From Leptospira sp. WS58.C1 (GTDB lineage: Bacteria; Spirochaetota; Leptospiria; Leptospirales; Leptospiraceae), in NCBI RefSeq assembly GCF_040833995.1, contig NZ_CP162137.1:682001-746000 (forward strand): a stretch of 64,000 nucleotides of DNA, written 5' to 3'. The notes under the pieces were generated by a model, which ran no database searches, was not told the origin of the DNA, and saw nothing but the letters and a program-made list of their open reading frames with translations. Position 1 is the stretch's first letter, and each line of letters opens with the position of its first letter. Below are positions 56,174-64,000 of this stretch, one piece after another. The translations under genes were made by a program, and so were the position numbers.

Positions 56174-57058
56174 ATGTACACAATTAGAGTCCTAATAGGT
56201 GCGATTGCGATATTTAGTACAGTACTGTCGGTGGGATGTGCAACCACTAGAACGGCTGCTTGGGATAACCAATACTCAGCTAGGGAGATCAAACCAACCA
56301 AGATCCCCGCTGATTTGGAAAAACTGTGGAAGAGCAGACACGTAAAGGAAGATTTACAAAAGTTCATCGAGAAAACTGAAGCTTGGGCTTCCGAAAATCC
56401 GAGCAACTACGAATCCAAAGTCCTTTTATGTAGAGCTTACTATCTTTTGGCTGACGGTCATCTTTACGTTGAAATGAACGATGAGAATGAAGCAGCGATC
56501 AAAAAGCAGCAAAACGAATATTTCGATAAAGGTATCAAGTGGTGTGAGCGCGGTTTGGCCCATAACCAAGCATTTTACGAAAAAGTAATAAAGGGTGGAG
56601 CAAAGTTCGAGGATTCGTTGGACACTATCACTTTGGCGGACATAGACGCGTTGTATTGGCGTTATGCTAATCTTGCTAAATGGTCCAGGCTGGAAGGTTT
56701 GATGACATTGTTGGAAAACAAATCCAAACTTACCAAGACCATGTTACGAGTAGAACAACTGAATAAAACCTACTTTTACGGAGCTGTCCTTCGATATAAA
56801 GCCGGCGCGGAGGCGTTAAGCCCGACCGGAAATAAAAAATTGGCGGATCAATACTTCGAAGAATGTATTAAGGTCGCTCCCGATTATTTCGGTACTCGGG
56901 TTCTATACGCCGATTTCCGTTTGAGAGGGAACGAGGAAGCTGCCATTAAACAGCTGAACTATGTGATCAAAGGAAACGCGAAAGCGATCCCGGATGTGGA
57001 ATCCGAAAATATCATCGAACAATTAAAAGCTAAAAAGCTGATTAAAGAGTTCGAATAG
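56174..57058 (+). CDS. tatT: TRAP transporter TatT-type lipoprotein component
   Basis: The 294-residue protein has a lipoprotein signal (AIFSTVLSVGC, Cys near residue 22) and a helical TPR-like body: WASENPSNYESKVLLCRAYY, KGIKWCERGLAHNQ, ALYWRYANLAKWSRLEGLM. This matches the TatT (TP0956-type) lipoprotein of Treponema pallidum, which forms a trimer that docks the TatP substrate protein. Here it is followed by the DctP-type protein and the two permeases. It should sit at the periplasmic side of the membrane and shuttle a hydrophobic ligand in the TatT model. That ligand is unproven. AAGGAGA precedes the ATG. Confidence 0.9.
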   Translation: MYTIRVLIGAIAIFSTVLSVGCATTRTAAWDNQYSAREIKPTKIPADLEKLWKSRHVKEDLQKFIEKTEAWASENPSNYESKVLLCRAYYLLADGHLYVEMNDENEAAIKKQQNEYFDKGIKWCERGLAHNQAFYEKVIKGGAKFEDSLDTITLADIDALYWRYANLAKWSRLEGLMTLLENKSKLTKTMLRVEQLNKTYFYGAVLRYKAGAEALSPTGNKKLADQYFEECIKVAPDYFGTRVLYADFRLRGNEEAAIKQLNYVIKGNAKAIPDVESENIIEQLKAKKLIKEFE

Positions 57059-57077
57059 AATATCAACCCAAACAAAA

Positions 57078-57127
57078 GCCGAATGTTTTTGAATTCGGCC
57101 CGCGGTCCTCGATCTTATCGGGGACCG
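57078..57127 (+). promoter_or_regulatory. Two consecutive hairpins in the tatT-dctP gap
   Basis: GCCGAAT/ATTCGGC (57078-57099) is a 7-bp stem with an 8-nt loop. CGGTCCTCGAT/ATCGGGGACCG (57103-57127) is an 11-bp stem with a 3-nt loop and one G-U pair. Neither is followed by a T-run. They could protect or process the mRNA so that the binding protein is made more abundantly. Confidence 0.65.
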
Positions 57128-57157
57128 TCAAGTTAGGAGAAAATTTAGGAAATTAAA

Positions 57158-58177
57158 ATGAACCAGTTATTAACCCCTATTCTAATTGCGGTGACATTTC
57201 TATCTGCCGTCGTCGGCTCCGTTTCTGCGGACCCCGTTACGGTGAAGGTTGCTTCCGTAGCTCCGAGCGGAACTCCTTGGATGGACACTATGGTGAGCAT
57301 CAAGAAAAAGATCGAAGCGGACTCCGGCGGTCAGGTAAAAGTAAAATTATATCCTGGCGGACAGTTAGGAGGAGAAAATGAAATTCTCGCAGGTGTACGT
57401 AAGGGAAGGATACAAGTGGCAGGTATTACCGCCGGAGCTCTTGCGAATACTGTTCCTGAACTTAACGTATTGGAATTACCTTATCTATTCGATAGTCTAG
57501 CGGAAGCGGATTTTATTTTGGACAATTTTCTATACGAACCTGTTAAGGAGATCCTAGCCAAGAAAGGATTTATACTCGTAAGTTGGGCGGAAAATGGATA
57601 CAGGAATATCGGATCGAAGACCAAACCGATCAGAGTGCCGGAAGATCTGAAGGGTGTAAAAATCAGATCTCAGGAATCCAAAGTACATTTGGAGTTTTGG
57701 AAGAAGGTAGGAGCCTCTGCTGTTCCGATTGCGGTTCCGGAAGTTCTTCCCGCCTTACAAACCGGTGTGGTTGATTCCTTCGATAATACTCCTTTATTCA
57801 CTCTTGCTGCAGAATGGCAGACTACTATTAAATACTTCACCTATACTCAGCATATTTACCAGCCGGGTATGGTCGTAATTTCTAAAAGTTTCTTCGATAC
57901 ATTAAGTCCTGACATACAAAAGATCCTCATGGGAGAAGGAAATGGGATCGCAAAAGAATCCAGAGCGGGAGTGAGAGCATTGGATTCTAAACTTCTTAAT
58001 ACCTTGAAAAAAACAGGTGTGGAAGTTTACACCCCAAGCGCTTCCGAGCTACAACAATGGAAAAACTCCGCTGCAGGTTTGGATAAATTGTTGGTTGGAA
58101 AGTTGGGGGGAGAATCTAAAAGGATCTACGATTTGATCTTAAAAGGTAAACAGGCCTATAAATCGGGGAAAAAATAA
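57158..58177 (+). CDS. TRAP transporter substrate-binding protein (DctP/TatP type)
   Basis: This 339-residue periplasmic protein captures the TRAP substrate. It has a signal peptide (IAVTFLSAVVGSVSA) and the DctP fold: TVKVASVAPSGTPWMDTM near residue 28, LYPGGQLGGENEIL near 66, and the RSQESKVHLEFWKKVGASAV region with the conserved Arg that salt-bridges a carboxylate in most TRAP SBPs. VVDSFDNTPLF closes the second lobe. The Arg suggests a carboxylate ligand, although TatP-type proteins with TatT may bind hydrophobic molecules. It is 2 bp before dctQ. Confidence 0.92.
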   Translation: MNQLLTPILIAVTFLSAVVGSVSADPVTVKVASVAPSGTPWMDTMVSIKKKIEADSGGQVKVKLYPGGQLGGENEILAGVRKGRIQVAGITAGALANTVPELNVLELPYLFDSLAEADFILDNFLYEPVKEILAKKGFILVSWAENGYRNIGSKTKPIRVPEDLKGVKIRSQESKVHLEFWKKVGASAVPIAVPEVLPALQTGVVDSFDNTPLFTLAAEWQTTIKYFTYTQHIYQPGMVVISKSFFDTLSPDIQKILMGEGNGIAKESRAGVRALDSKLLNTLKKTGVEVYTPSASELQQWKNSAAGLDKLLVGKLGGESKRIYDLILKGKQAYKSGKK

Positions 58178-58179
58178 GA

Positions 58180-58722
58180 ATGATTTACGTACTGGGAAAG
58201 ATTCTTACCTTTTTGAAATATTTCGAAAAGGTATTGGCTGGGCTTTGTTTCGGAGGCCTTACAATTTTAATGGGACTCGATGTGGGAGGAAGGGAGATCT
58301 TCAATTCCGGGATCGAATGGGCCCAAAAAGCTGCAATTCTTCTTATGATCTGGGGGGGATTTCTTGGAGCTGCTCTTACTTCCGGAGAAGGAGGACATTT
58401 GCGTCCTGAGATTGCCGATAAACTTTGGCCAAAGTCAGCGCATAATTTTCAAAAGGGTTTAGAACATTTTTTGATCGGAATGTTCTGTTTGTTTTTTCTG
58501 TATCTGTCTTACGTTCACGTTTCCGAGGCTAAAAATTTCGGAGATATCCATCCGGTAATCGAACTTCTACCTCTTTGGGTGGTAAAAACGATTTTTCCGT
58601 ATACTTTTATGGCGATGGCATTTCGCCATTTGATTTACTCGTTTATCCCAAGTCTCAGGCCTGCAACTAAGAACGAGGCAACTGATGCGTTAGCTGAAAT
58701 TCAAAACGGAGGAAAGGCTTAA
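58180..58722 (+). CDS. dctQ: TRAP transporter small permease (DctQ type)
   Basis: The 180-residue inner-membrane protein has four hydrophobic segments (near residues 20-40, 50-68, 90-110 and 135-150) with the small-subunit landmark FNSGIEWAQKAAILLMIWGG near residue 46 and SGEGGHLRPEI after it. It works with DctM. Its stop overlaps the dctM ATG by one base (TAATG), showing coupled translation. DctQ and DctM form the proton/sodium-driven transport unit. Confidence 0.9.
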   Translation: MIYVLGKILTFLKYFEKVLAGLCFGGLTILMGLDVGGREIFNSGIEWAQKAAILLMIWGGFLGAALTSGEGGHLRPEIADKLWPKSAHNFQKGLEHFLIGMFCLFFLYLSYVHVSEAKNFGDIHPVIELLPLWVVKTIFPYTFMAMAFRHLIYSFIPSLRPATKNEATDALAEIQNGGKA

Positions 58723-60026
58723 TGGTAGGCGTCGGACTTCTTGCATTAATCGTTGTTCTTATCCTTCTCGGTCAGCCTTTGTTCGTTATAATGGGATTGG
58801 TGACTTCTTATTGTATCTATTTCCTCGGAGAAGGAAGTTTTATAGGTATAGTAGAGGATATGTATTATGCCGCGGATAAAGAGGTATTGCTTGCGATCCC
58901 ACTTTTCATACTCGCGGGAAATTTGATGACCCATGGTTCGATCGCTCGTCGATTGATCGACTTGAGTAAGGCTTTGACAGCTCCGATCCCTGCCGGACTT
59001 GCAATTGCGGGAGTATTTGCCTGCGGTATTTTTGCCGCGATCTCGGGTTCTTCTCCTGTTACATTGATAGCGATCGGAGGAATTGTTTATCCTGCTCTCG
59101 TTAAGGCCGGGTATTCCAAAAGTTTCAGTATGGGGTTATTATCCTCCGGCGGGACCTTAGGGATCATTATTCCTCCTAGTATTCCTATGATCATTTACGC
59201 GATCATGGTTGGAGTTTCCGTGACCGATCTATTCTTAGCAGGAGTAGGGCCTGGATTACTTTTGATGCTACTATTGGTCTTTTATTCTTTAGTTAGAGGA
59301 TGGAAGACTCCTACTAGCAAATGGGATGCAAAGGAGATCGGTCGTACATTCAAGGCGGGAATCTTAGCCTTATTTATGCCAGTAGTGATCCTAGGTGGAA
59401 TTTACTCAGGATTGTTTACTGCGACGGAATCGGCAGCAATTGCGGTATTATACGCGATTATAGTCGAAGCTTTCATCTATAGAGAAATGTCCTGGTCGAC
59501 ATTACCTTCTTCTTTGGTGGAAAGTGCGCAAATGTTGGGTTCTTTATTTTTGATCCTGTTATTCGCAGTCGCCTTGAATAAGTTTATGACCCTCGAACAG
59601 ATCCCTCAGGCGATGGTCGAGACGATGTCCGGAATGATTTCCGATCCTGTAACATTCCTGATCGGGGTGAATATTCTTCTTCTGATCGTAGGATGTTTTA
59701 TGGATGTGATGAGCGCTATTTTGGTCTTAGCACCTTTATTAGCCCCAATGGCGATAACGTATGGAATCCATCCGATCCATTTCGGGATTATTATGATCGT
59801 GAATTTGGAGATAGGTTATTTAACTCCTCCTGTCGGTATCAACTTGTTTGTAGCCTCCGGGATTTTTAAAGAACCTTTGGGTAACGTTATTAAAGCGGTG
59901 TTGCCGACCTTGCTGATTTTTTTAGTGGGTCTTGCAATCGTCACTTTTGTACCGGAAATTTCCTTGTATCTTTTAGGAGATGCAGCAAATGAATTACCGA
60001 CTGGACCTTCTAGATTTACACCTTAA
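58722..60026 (+). CDS. dctM: TRAP transporter large permease (DctM type)
   Basis: The 434-residue protein has about 12 membrane segments and the DctM landmarks IPLFILAGNLM, GIFAAISGSSPVTLIAIGGI, LGIIIPPSIPMIIYAIMVG, and LIVGCFMDVMSAILVLAP. It is the transport subunit that exchanges ions for the substrate delivered by DctP. The ATG overlaps the dctQ stop. The end of the operon is followed by a 92-bp gap with a 10-bp hairpin and then the second DUF2147 gene. Confidence 0.94.
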   Translation: MVGVGLLALIVVLILLGQPLFVIMGLVTSYCIYFLGEGSFIGIVEDMYYAADKEVLLAIPLFILAGNLMTHGSIARRLIDLSKALTAPIPAGLAIAGVFACGIFAAISGSSPVTLIAIGGIVYPALVKAGYSKSFSMGLLSSGGTLGIIIPPSIPMIIYAIMVGVSVTDLFLAGVGPGLLLMLLLVFYSLVRGWKTPTSKWDAKEIGRTFKAGILALFMPVVILGGIYSGLFTATESAAIAVLYAIIVEAFIYREMSWSTLPSSLVESAQMLGSLFLILLFAVALNKFMTLEQIPQAMVETMSGMISDPVTFLIGVNILLLIVGCFMDVMSAILVLAPLLAPMAITYGIHPIHFGIIMIVNLEIGYLTPPVGINLFVASGIFKEPLGNVIKAVLPTLLIFLVGLAIVTFVPEISLYLLGDAANELPTGPSRFTP

Positions 60027-60052
60027 GTTTCAGTTTCGATAAGCCGAATAAA

Positions 60053-60083
60053 TCGCCTTTGCGGATCTTGCCTGCAAAGGCGA
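60053..60083 (+). promoter_or_regulatory. Hairpin in the dctM-DUF2147 gap
   Basis: TCGCCTTTGC (60053-60062) and GCAAAGGCGA (60074-60083) form a perfect 10-bp stem with an 11-nt loop, 35 bp before the second DUF2147 start. There is no T-run. It parallels the hairpins upstream of tatT and dctP. Confidence 0.6.
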
Positions 60084-60118
60084 AATTGAAAACGAATTTT
60101 AGAATTTCAGGAAGTAAT

Positions 60119-60565
60119 ATGAAGAAGACGATTATAGGTACGCTCACTCTCCTTATTTTTTTCTCCGTAGGGGAATTGTTTGCCGATCCGGCACCGGTGG
60201 TTGGTAGTTGGAGAACCGTTAGCGAGGAAGGAAAAGAAGAGTCGATCGTAGAGATCTACGAGCAGGGTGGTAAAATTTTCGGTAAGATCGCAAAGTTAAC
60301 CGATCCACTTGATAAAAACGGAAAACCTCATACTTGTACAGAATGTGACGGAACGGACAAAGACAAACCTGTTTTAGGACTGGTAATCATTCGTGGTTTA
60401 GCTCCCGATGGAGACAAATGGTCCGGTGGTAAAATTTTAGATCCTAACAACGGGACTTGGTACAAATGCTTTTTAAAAGCGGTAGACGGTGGGAAAAAAT
60501 TGGAAGTCCGCGGTTACGTTGGGTTTTCATTATTAGGAAGAACCCAAGTCTGGCTTAAAAAGTAG
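60119..60565 (+). CDS. DUF2147 family exported protein, second copy
   Basis: The 148-residue paralogue (from ATG 60119, with AGGAAG 5 nt upstream) has signal peptide TLTLLIFFSVGELFA and the same domain as the gene at 55533: PVVGSWRTVSEE, EQGGKIFGKI, CTECDGTDKDKPVLGL and GFSLLGRTQVWLKK. The CxxC pair is conserved. The two are clearly homologous and bracket the TRAP operon, implying duplication linked to this locus. A related exported role is likely but unknown. A longer frame from 60059 is not favoured. Confidence 0.88.
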   Translation: MKKTIIGTLTLLIFFSVGELFADPAPVVGSWRTVSEEGKEESIVEIYEQGGKIFGKIAKLTDPLDKNGKPHTCTECDGTDKDKPVLGLVIIRGLAPDGDKWSGGKILDPNNGTWYKCFLKAVDGGKKLEVRGYVGFSLLGRTQVWLKK

Positions 60566-60685
60566 ACATCTTTCTTTTTTCCGGGGTAGGGAAGATGGAT
60601 CCTCTACCCTGGAAATAATCTCGCATTTTACCGTTCCGCTCAATTCTTTCTTTTCTTCCCCATTCCCTTTCAAAAAACTACGACT

Positions 60686-62200
60686 GTGGCGGGCTTTCTT
60701 CGCGTCTTTCTACTCAAATTTTATTTTTGTACCTATTTAGTTTCCTGTTCCATTTTAAGGGAAACTATTCCTTCTCGACCATTAAACGACGGCTCCGTCT
60801 CGATTCTTTTGAAAATAGATAAAAACGCCAGGGAAGAATTCGAAAGAGTAACTTCTTGGGAAGTTCCTTATACGTTTATAGAGAAAGATTATAGTTATGC
60901 AGTGATCCATAAGGAAAAATTAAAAACATACGGTTTTCCTAAAGAAGGGATCAATATCGCAAAGGGTATGCCTTTCAAATATTATTCCGGAAATTACCAG
61001 AATTCCCTATCAGAATCCATTTTTGCATTAGCAGATATCAGGAAAGGTTATAAGGATAATATATTAAATTCTCATTATCTATATTGGGTACATCGACTTT
61101 TTCCGAGACATACGCAGCACAAGGTAATCGGAAAATCAAGTAGGGGTAGGGAGATTCCTGCAATTCTGCTCACTGACGTTGCCGTGCCGGATGAAAATAA
61201 AGTATCCGTCTTATTTAATTGTGCTCATCATTCAAACGAAGTAATTTCCGTGGAACATTGTTATGATGTGATCTATGAACTTTTGGCTCATAAGAAGAAG
61301 TATGCGGATATGTTTGCAAAACTCAAGATCTGGGTGGTTCCAATCGTAAATCCGGACGGCTCCAGAGTTTTCTGGCATGAGAATATGTCGATGGGAAGAA
61401 AGAACGGATATCCCGGTTGGGGACAAGTCTCCGAAAAGGAAAATCCAGGAGTAGATATCAATCGGAATTATCCATTCTTCTGGGGAAAAACAAAATCGAA
61501 CCGAACTTCTTCCATGTCGAATAGCGTATTTTTCAGAGGACCGTATCCCGGTTCCGAGCCTGAGACACAAGCGATGATGAATTTAGCCGAAAAGGAAAGG
61601 TTTGTAGCTTCTATCAGTTATCATGCTTTTGCGAATTGTATCTTAGTTCCTTATACCAATGATGGAACCTCTAATCCGGAACCGGACTTTACTTGGAATT
61701 TAGCGAAGAGGATCGCTTCCGCCGTAGAAAGTAAAAACCCAAACCATAATTTCGGCGCTAAAAAAAATATCTACGCAGTGGACGGGGTGGATCAAGATTA
61801 CTATTTCTTTAAGTACGGGACTCTCGCATACTTAGTTGAATCTTCTCACTTGAATCCTCCATATTCGGACGTACCGAAAATTATGGAATCTTTGAGACCG
61901 GCATGGATGATCCTTTTGGAAGAAATTGCCGATGGAAGTAAACTTTACTTCAAGATCAAAGACGAACACGGAAATCCTTTAGCGGCAAATATCAAATATG
62001 AAAAGGTCGTTTTTTATCATGGGGAAGTTAGGACTTCTCGAAAAGAAGATGGAATGTTTTTCCAATCCTTTCCCGGAATTAGAGGTATTAATTTGAAAGT
62101 GGAAAAGGAAGGATATGAGACAGTCAACTGGCAGGGCACCACTTGGAAATCTTGGAAGGCAGTGGAAATCGTTCTAAAGAAGAAAACCCCGGCACAATAA
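60686..62200 (+). CDS. M14-like zinc carboxypeptidase lipoprotein
   Basis: The 504-residue product starts at a GTG (60686) with a hydrophobic lipoprotein-like signal (KFYFCTYLVSC, Cys near residue 21). The M14 peptidase domain contains the zinc-binding HHSNEVIS (His and Glu), the later His in SISYHAFANC, and a likely catalytic Glu in AYLVESSHLNPP. The C-terminal 90 residues (IKDEHGNPLAANIKYEK, NLKVEKEGYETVNWQ) are a carboxypeptidase-regulatory-like beta domain. It is probably a periplasmic or surface zinc peptidase. The substrate is unknown. No upstream ribosome site is clear, so the start is less certain. Confidence 0.85.
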   Translation: MAGFLRVFLLKFYFCTYLVSCSILRETIPSRPLNDGSVSILLKIDKNAREEFERVTSWEVPYTFIEKDYSYAVIHKEKLKTYGFPKEGINIAKGMPFKYYSGNYQNSLSESIFALADIRKGYKDNILNSHYLYWVHRLFPRHTQHKVIGKSSRGREIPAILLTDVAVPDENKVSVLFNCAHHSNEVISVEHCYDVIYELLAHKKKYADMFAKLKIWVVPIVNPDGSRVFWHENMSMGRKNGYPGWGQVSEKENPGVDINRNYPFFWGKTKSNRTSSMSNSVFFRGPYPGSEPETQAMMNLAEKERFVASISYHAFANCILVPYTNDGTSNPEPDFTWNLAKRIASAVESKNPNHNFGAKKNIYAVDGVDQDYYFFKYGTLAYLVESSHLNPPYSDVPKIMESLRPAWMILLEEIADGSKLYFKIKDEHGNPLAANIKYEKVVFYHGEVRTSRKEDGMFFQSFPGIRGINLKVEKEGYETVNWQGTTWKSWKAVEIVLKKKTPAQ

Positions 62201-62207
62201 TATCGGA

Positions 62208-63131
62208 ATGAACAGATATAAAAACGAGGCCGCGCTGATCTTTTGCACCTTGATTTGGGGCGGGACATTCTCCGCTACAAAACTGAGTTTGGCCTCTATT
62301 TCTTCCTGTTTATTTATCGGTATCCGATTTGCGATCGCAACGTTCGTTTTTATTATTTATATTCTTCTGAAGAACCGAAAGGATCCCGTATCTTATCCGA
62401 CTTGGAAGGCAAACAAATCTCTTTACTTCTTGGCCTTTTTATTGGGCTTTTGGATGTTTCTTGGATTCGCATTCGAGACAGTCGGCTTAAAATACACAAC
62501 CGCTACTAAGTCCGGGTTTTTGACAGGGACCTTGGTGGTTATCACTCCTATTTTGCAGACTTTGTTTTTGAAACGTTTGCCAAGTTCCGGAAACTTACTG
62601 GGCGTGATCGTGGTAATGTTGGGACTATTCTTTCTTTCCGCAGAATCAACGGGAGAAGATCATAAATTTATAATATCTTATCACCTGGGCGATATACTTA
62701 CTTTGGGTGGCGCGTTTTTCTTTTCTTTATATATTATTTATGTGGATAAGGCGAGTAAGTCCTGCCCTTTGGATATTCTCCTTTTGTCTCAAACATTAGT
62801 GACCAGTGTATTCGCTTTTTTTCTAGCATTTCTCTTACATTGGACGGAATTCGAACCATTGTTTATCAAAATGGATTCCAGAGTTATGCCTGCCTTATTC
62901 TATAACGGTTTGATCTCTTCTGTGGGAACTACATTCTTGCAGACAAAATACCAGCAAGGGATCTCTCCGACGAGAGCGGGATTGATCTTTTCTTTGGAGC
63001 CTGTATTCTCCGCAATTCTTGCCTATTTTACTTTGGATGAACGGATGGACGCAACCGGTTTGATCGGATGCAGTTTCGTGCTCACAGGTGTGTTATTAGC
63101 CGAACTTTTGGGTAGAGAAAAAAAATTTTAG
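62208..63131 (+). CDS. EamA/DMT-family transporter
   Basis: The 307-residue inner-membrane protein has two EamA-type units of five membrane segments each. Recognisable parts are ALIFCTLIWGGTFSATKLSL near residue 8, FLGFAFETVGLKYTTATKSG near 85, and the second-half SLEPVFSAILAYFTLDERM near residue 263. The family exports small metabolites such as amino acids. It follows the M14 gene by 7 bp, so they may be co-transcribed. The substrate cannot be stated. Confidence 0.9.
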   Translation: MNRYKNEAALIFCTLIWGGTFSATKLSLASISSCLFIGIRFAIATFVFIIYILLKNRKDPVSYPTWKANKSLYFLAFLLGFWMFLGFAFETVGLKYTTATKSGFLTGTLVVITPILQTLFLKRLPSSGNLLGVIVVMLGLFFLSAESTGEDHKFIISYHLGDILTLGGAFFFSLYIIYVDKASKSCPLDILLLSQTLVTSVFAFFLAFLLHWTEFEPLFIKMDSRVMPALFYNGLISSVGTTFLQTKYQQGISPTRAGLIFSLEPVFSAILAYFTLDERMDATGLIGCSFVLTGVLLAELLGREKKF

Positions 63132-63214
63132 AGCTTGTTCTATCCCATATTTTAACGAAAGTTTTGCAATTTTTTTGACTTTGATTTGTGGTTTAAAGGT
63201 CCGGAGTACCTGTC

Positions 63215-64000
63215 ATGAAGCGGATTTGTTTTTTTGTATTTTTACTTTCTATTTCGGCTTGTAACCAAGCCAAATCCATCGATATAGACTCTGCCAAATC
63301 TCCCATTGGTCTACTCATGGATATTACCCTTTCCGAGGTACTTAACGGTAGAGATGCAGGCCCGGAGTTTATGGCTGCAGGGGATAATTGTTCCCTTTTT
63401 ACTTCCAATGATGGAATTGTTTGGAGCATTCGACAAGGCGGCTCTACTCCTTTTACGGGTTGTTCCGGCGGAGTGATCTATGGACTAGCGCAAGGTAACG
63501 GAAGGTGGGTGGCTGTCGGTACAGTCAGCACCTCATATCAAACGAACTCGAATAATTGCGGTATTTGGAGCAGCGTCGACGGTGTCGAGTGGGTAAAACA
63601 TGCCTGTCCAAGTCCAAACATATTAAGTTATTCTAATACTCCTCTTAGGTCAGTGGTTTATGGGAATGGGATGTTTTTTGCTTCCGGCCATAAGATGGGA
63701 ACTGGAGCCAACGAGGACTATTATGGGTTGGTTAGTTCCGATGGGATGAGCTGGAATTTTAAAAAGTTAGGACCGACTCCGATTGTAGACGGAGGATTAA
63801 ATTCTACCTGTTATCTTTCTGCGGATTCGGCAGGAATTCATTGTCTGGGAGAAACAGGATCCTATGCTTCATCCAGTGCGATCCTAAAATATAGTTTTGC
63901 AAGTTCTACTTGGGTTTCCGATTCAGATCAACCCGGATATTTAGGATATTCTAATATGCCTACTTCTCCACCTAACTATAATCCGAATACGTTTTGGTTT
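63215..64000 (+). CDS. Lipoprotein with BNR-like repeats (partial, 3' end outside window)
   Basis: The frame runs 262 codons from ATG 63215 to the window end, so it is 3'-truncated. A signal peptide (FFVFLLSISAC) carries the lipobox Cys near residue 16. The mature part has repeated SxDGxxW motifs (TSNDGIVWSIRQ, SSVDGVEWVKH, SSDGMSWNFKK), the Asp-box pattern of sialidase-like beta-propellers. It would form a propeller domain at the cell surface or periplasm. Asp-box repeats do not prove sialidase activity. TTGACT at 63175 lies upstream but no clear -10 was found. Confidence 0.78.
   Translation, partial: MKRICFFVFLLSISACNQAKSIDIDSAKSPIGLLMDITLSEVLNGRDAGPEFMAAGDNCSLFTSNDGIVWSIRQGGSTPFTGCSGGVIYGLAQGNGRWVAVGTVSTSYQTNSNNCGIWSSVDGVEWVKHACPSPNILSYSNTPLRSVVYGNGMFFASGHKMGTGANEDYYGLVSSDGMSWNFKKLGPTPIVDGGLNSTCYLSADSAGIHCLGETGSYASSSAILKYSFASSTWVSDSDQPGYLGYSNMPTSPPNYNPNTFWF

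Overview
The window reads as a chromosomal segment of a spirochaete of the genus Leptospira. The reasons are two tandem copies of an OmpL1-type porin (C-terminal residues RFGYKHEI), a TatT/TatP-type TRAP transporter operon of the kind known from spirochaetes, a bactofilin paired with an M23 peptidase, many short lipoprotein signal peptides with loose spirochaetal lipoboxes, TTG/GTG starts, and tRNAs without encoded CCA. The species cannot be fixed from sequence reading alone. There is no rRNA, CRISPR array, intact insertion sequence or prophage. Most of the window is ordinary core-genome DNA with short intergenic gaps.

Layout. 1-1.5 kb: end of a molybdate permease gene (modB), a membrane protein and a RidA-family gene. 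1.6-7.3 kb: a plus-strand run of methyltransferase, DEAD-box RNA helicase, cell-wall amidase and GerMN-like protein, tightly overlapped, then an exported protein. 7.3-8.6 kb: crotonase-like gene with an unknown partner. 8.8-16.6 kb: two PilZ-like proteins around a CzcA-type RND pump, a lipoprotein and a small exported OB-like/OsmC operon. 17.2-25.1 kb: YegP-like protein, SDR + Baeyer-Villiger-type monooxygenase pair, DUF1330 protein, lipoproteins, a membrane-bound LuxR regulator, FecR and TPR proteins, and a dienoyl-CoA isomerase. 25.1-33.5 kb: response regulator-histidine kinase, then an envelope cluster (lipoprotein hydrolase, LysM-M23 peptidase, bactofilin, class A PBP, PLC-like protein). 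The 450-bp gap before the PBP gene end carries a 147-bp tandem duplication and a 21-bp inverted repeat.

33.6-44.4 kb: lysA and ispD, tRNA-Leu(UAG) with a duplicated 3' end 206 bp downstream, a chemoreceptor, a membrane AraC regulator, small envelope proteins, coaE, tRNA-Phe and pcm. 44.4-49.5 kb: the two OmpL1 paralogues, a TPP riboswitch with thiC, and an outer-membrane-like protein. 50-55.3 kb: an isoprenoid-synthase-like protein, a 7TM-PP2C phosphatase, a formylglycine-generating-enzyme-like protein and a lipoprotein. 55.5-60.6 kb: TRAP transporter tatT-dctP-dctQ-dctM bracketed by two DUF2147 paralogues, with strong hairpins in the gaps. 60.7-64 kb: M14 carboxypeptidase-like lipoprotein, EamA transporter and the start of a BNR-like lipoprotein.

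Themes: envelope construction (amidase, GerMN-like, LysM-M23, bactofilin, PBP, SPOR, porins) and membrane-embedded one-component signalling (7TM-LuxR, 7TMR-DISM-AraC, 7TMR-DISM-PP2C, 6TM chemoreceptor). The most unusual material is the TRAP/DUF2147 locus, the two DISM receptors with lipoprotein-like N termini, the tRNA-Leu scar and the PBP-end duplication. No whole new defence or mobile system was seen.
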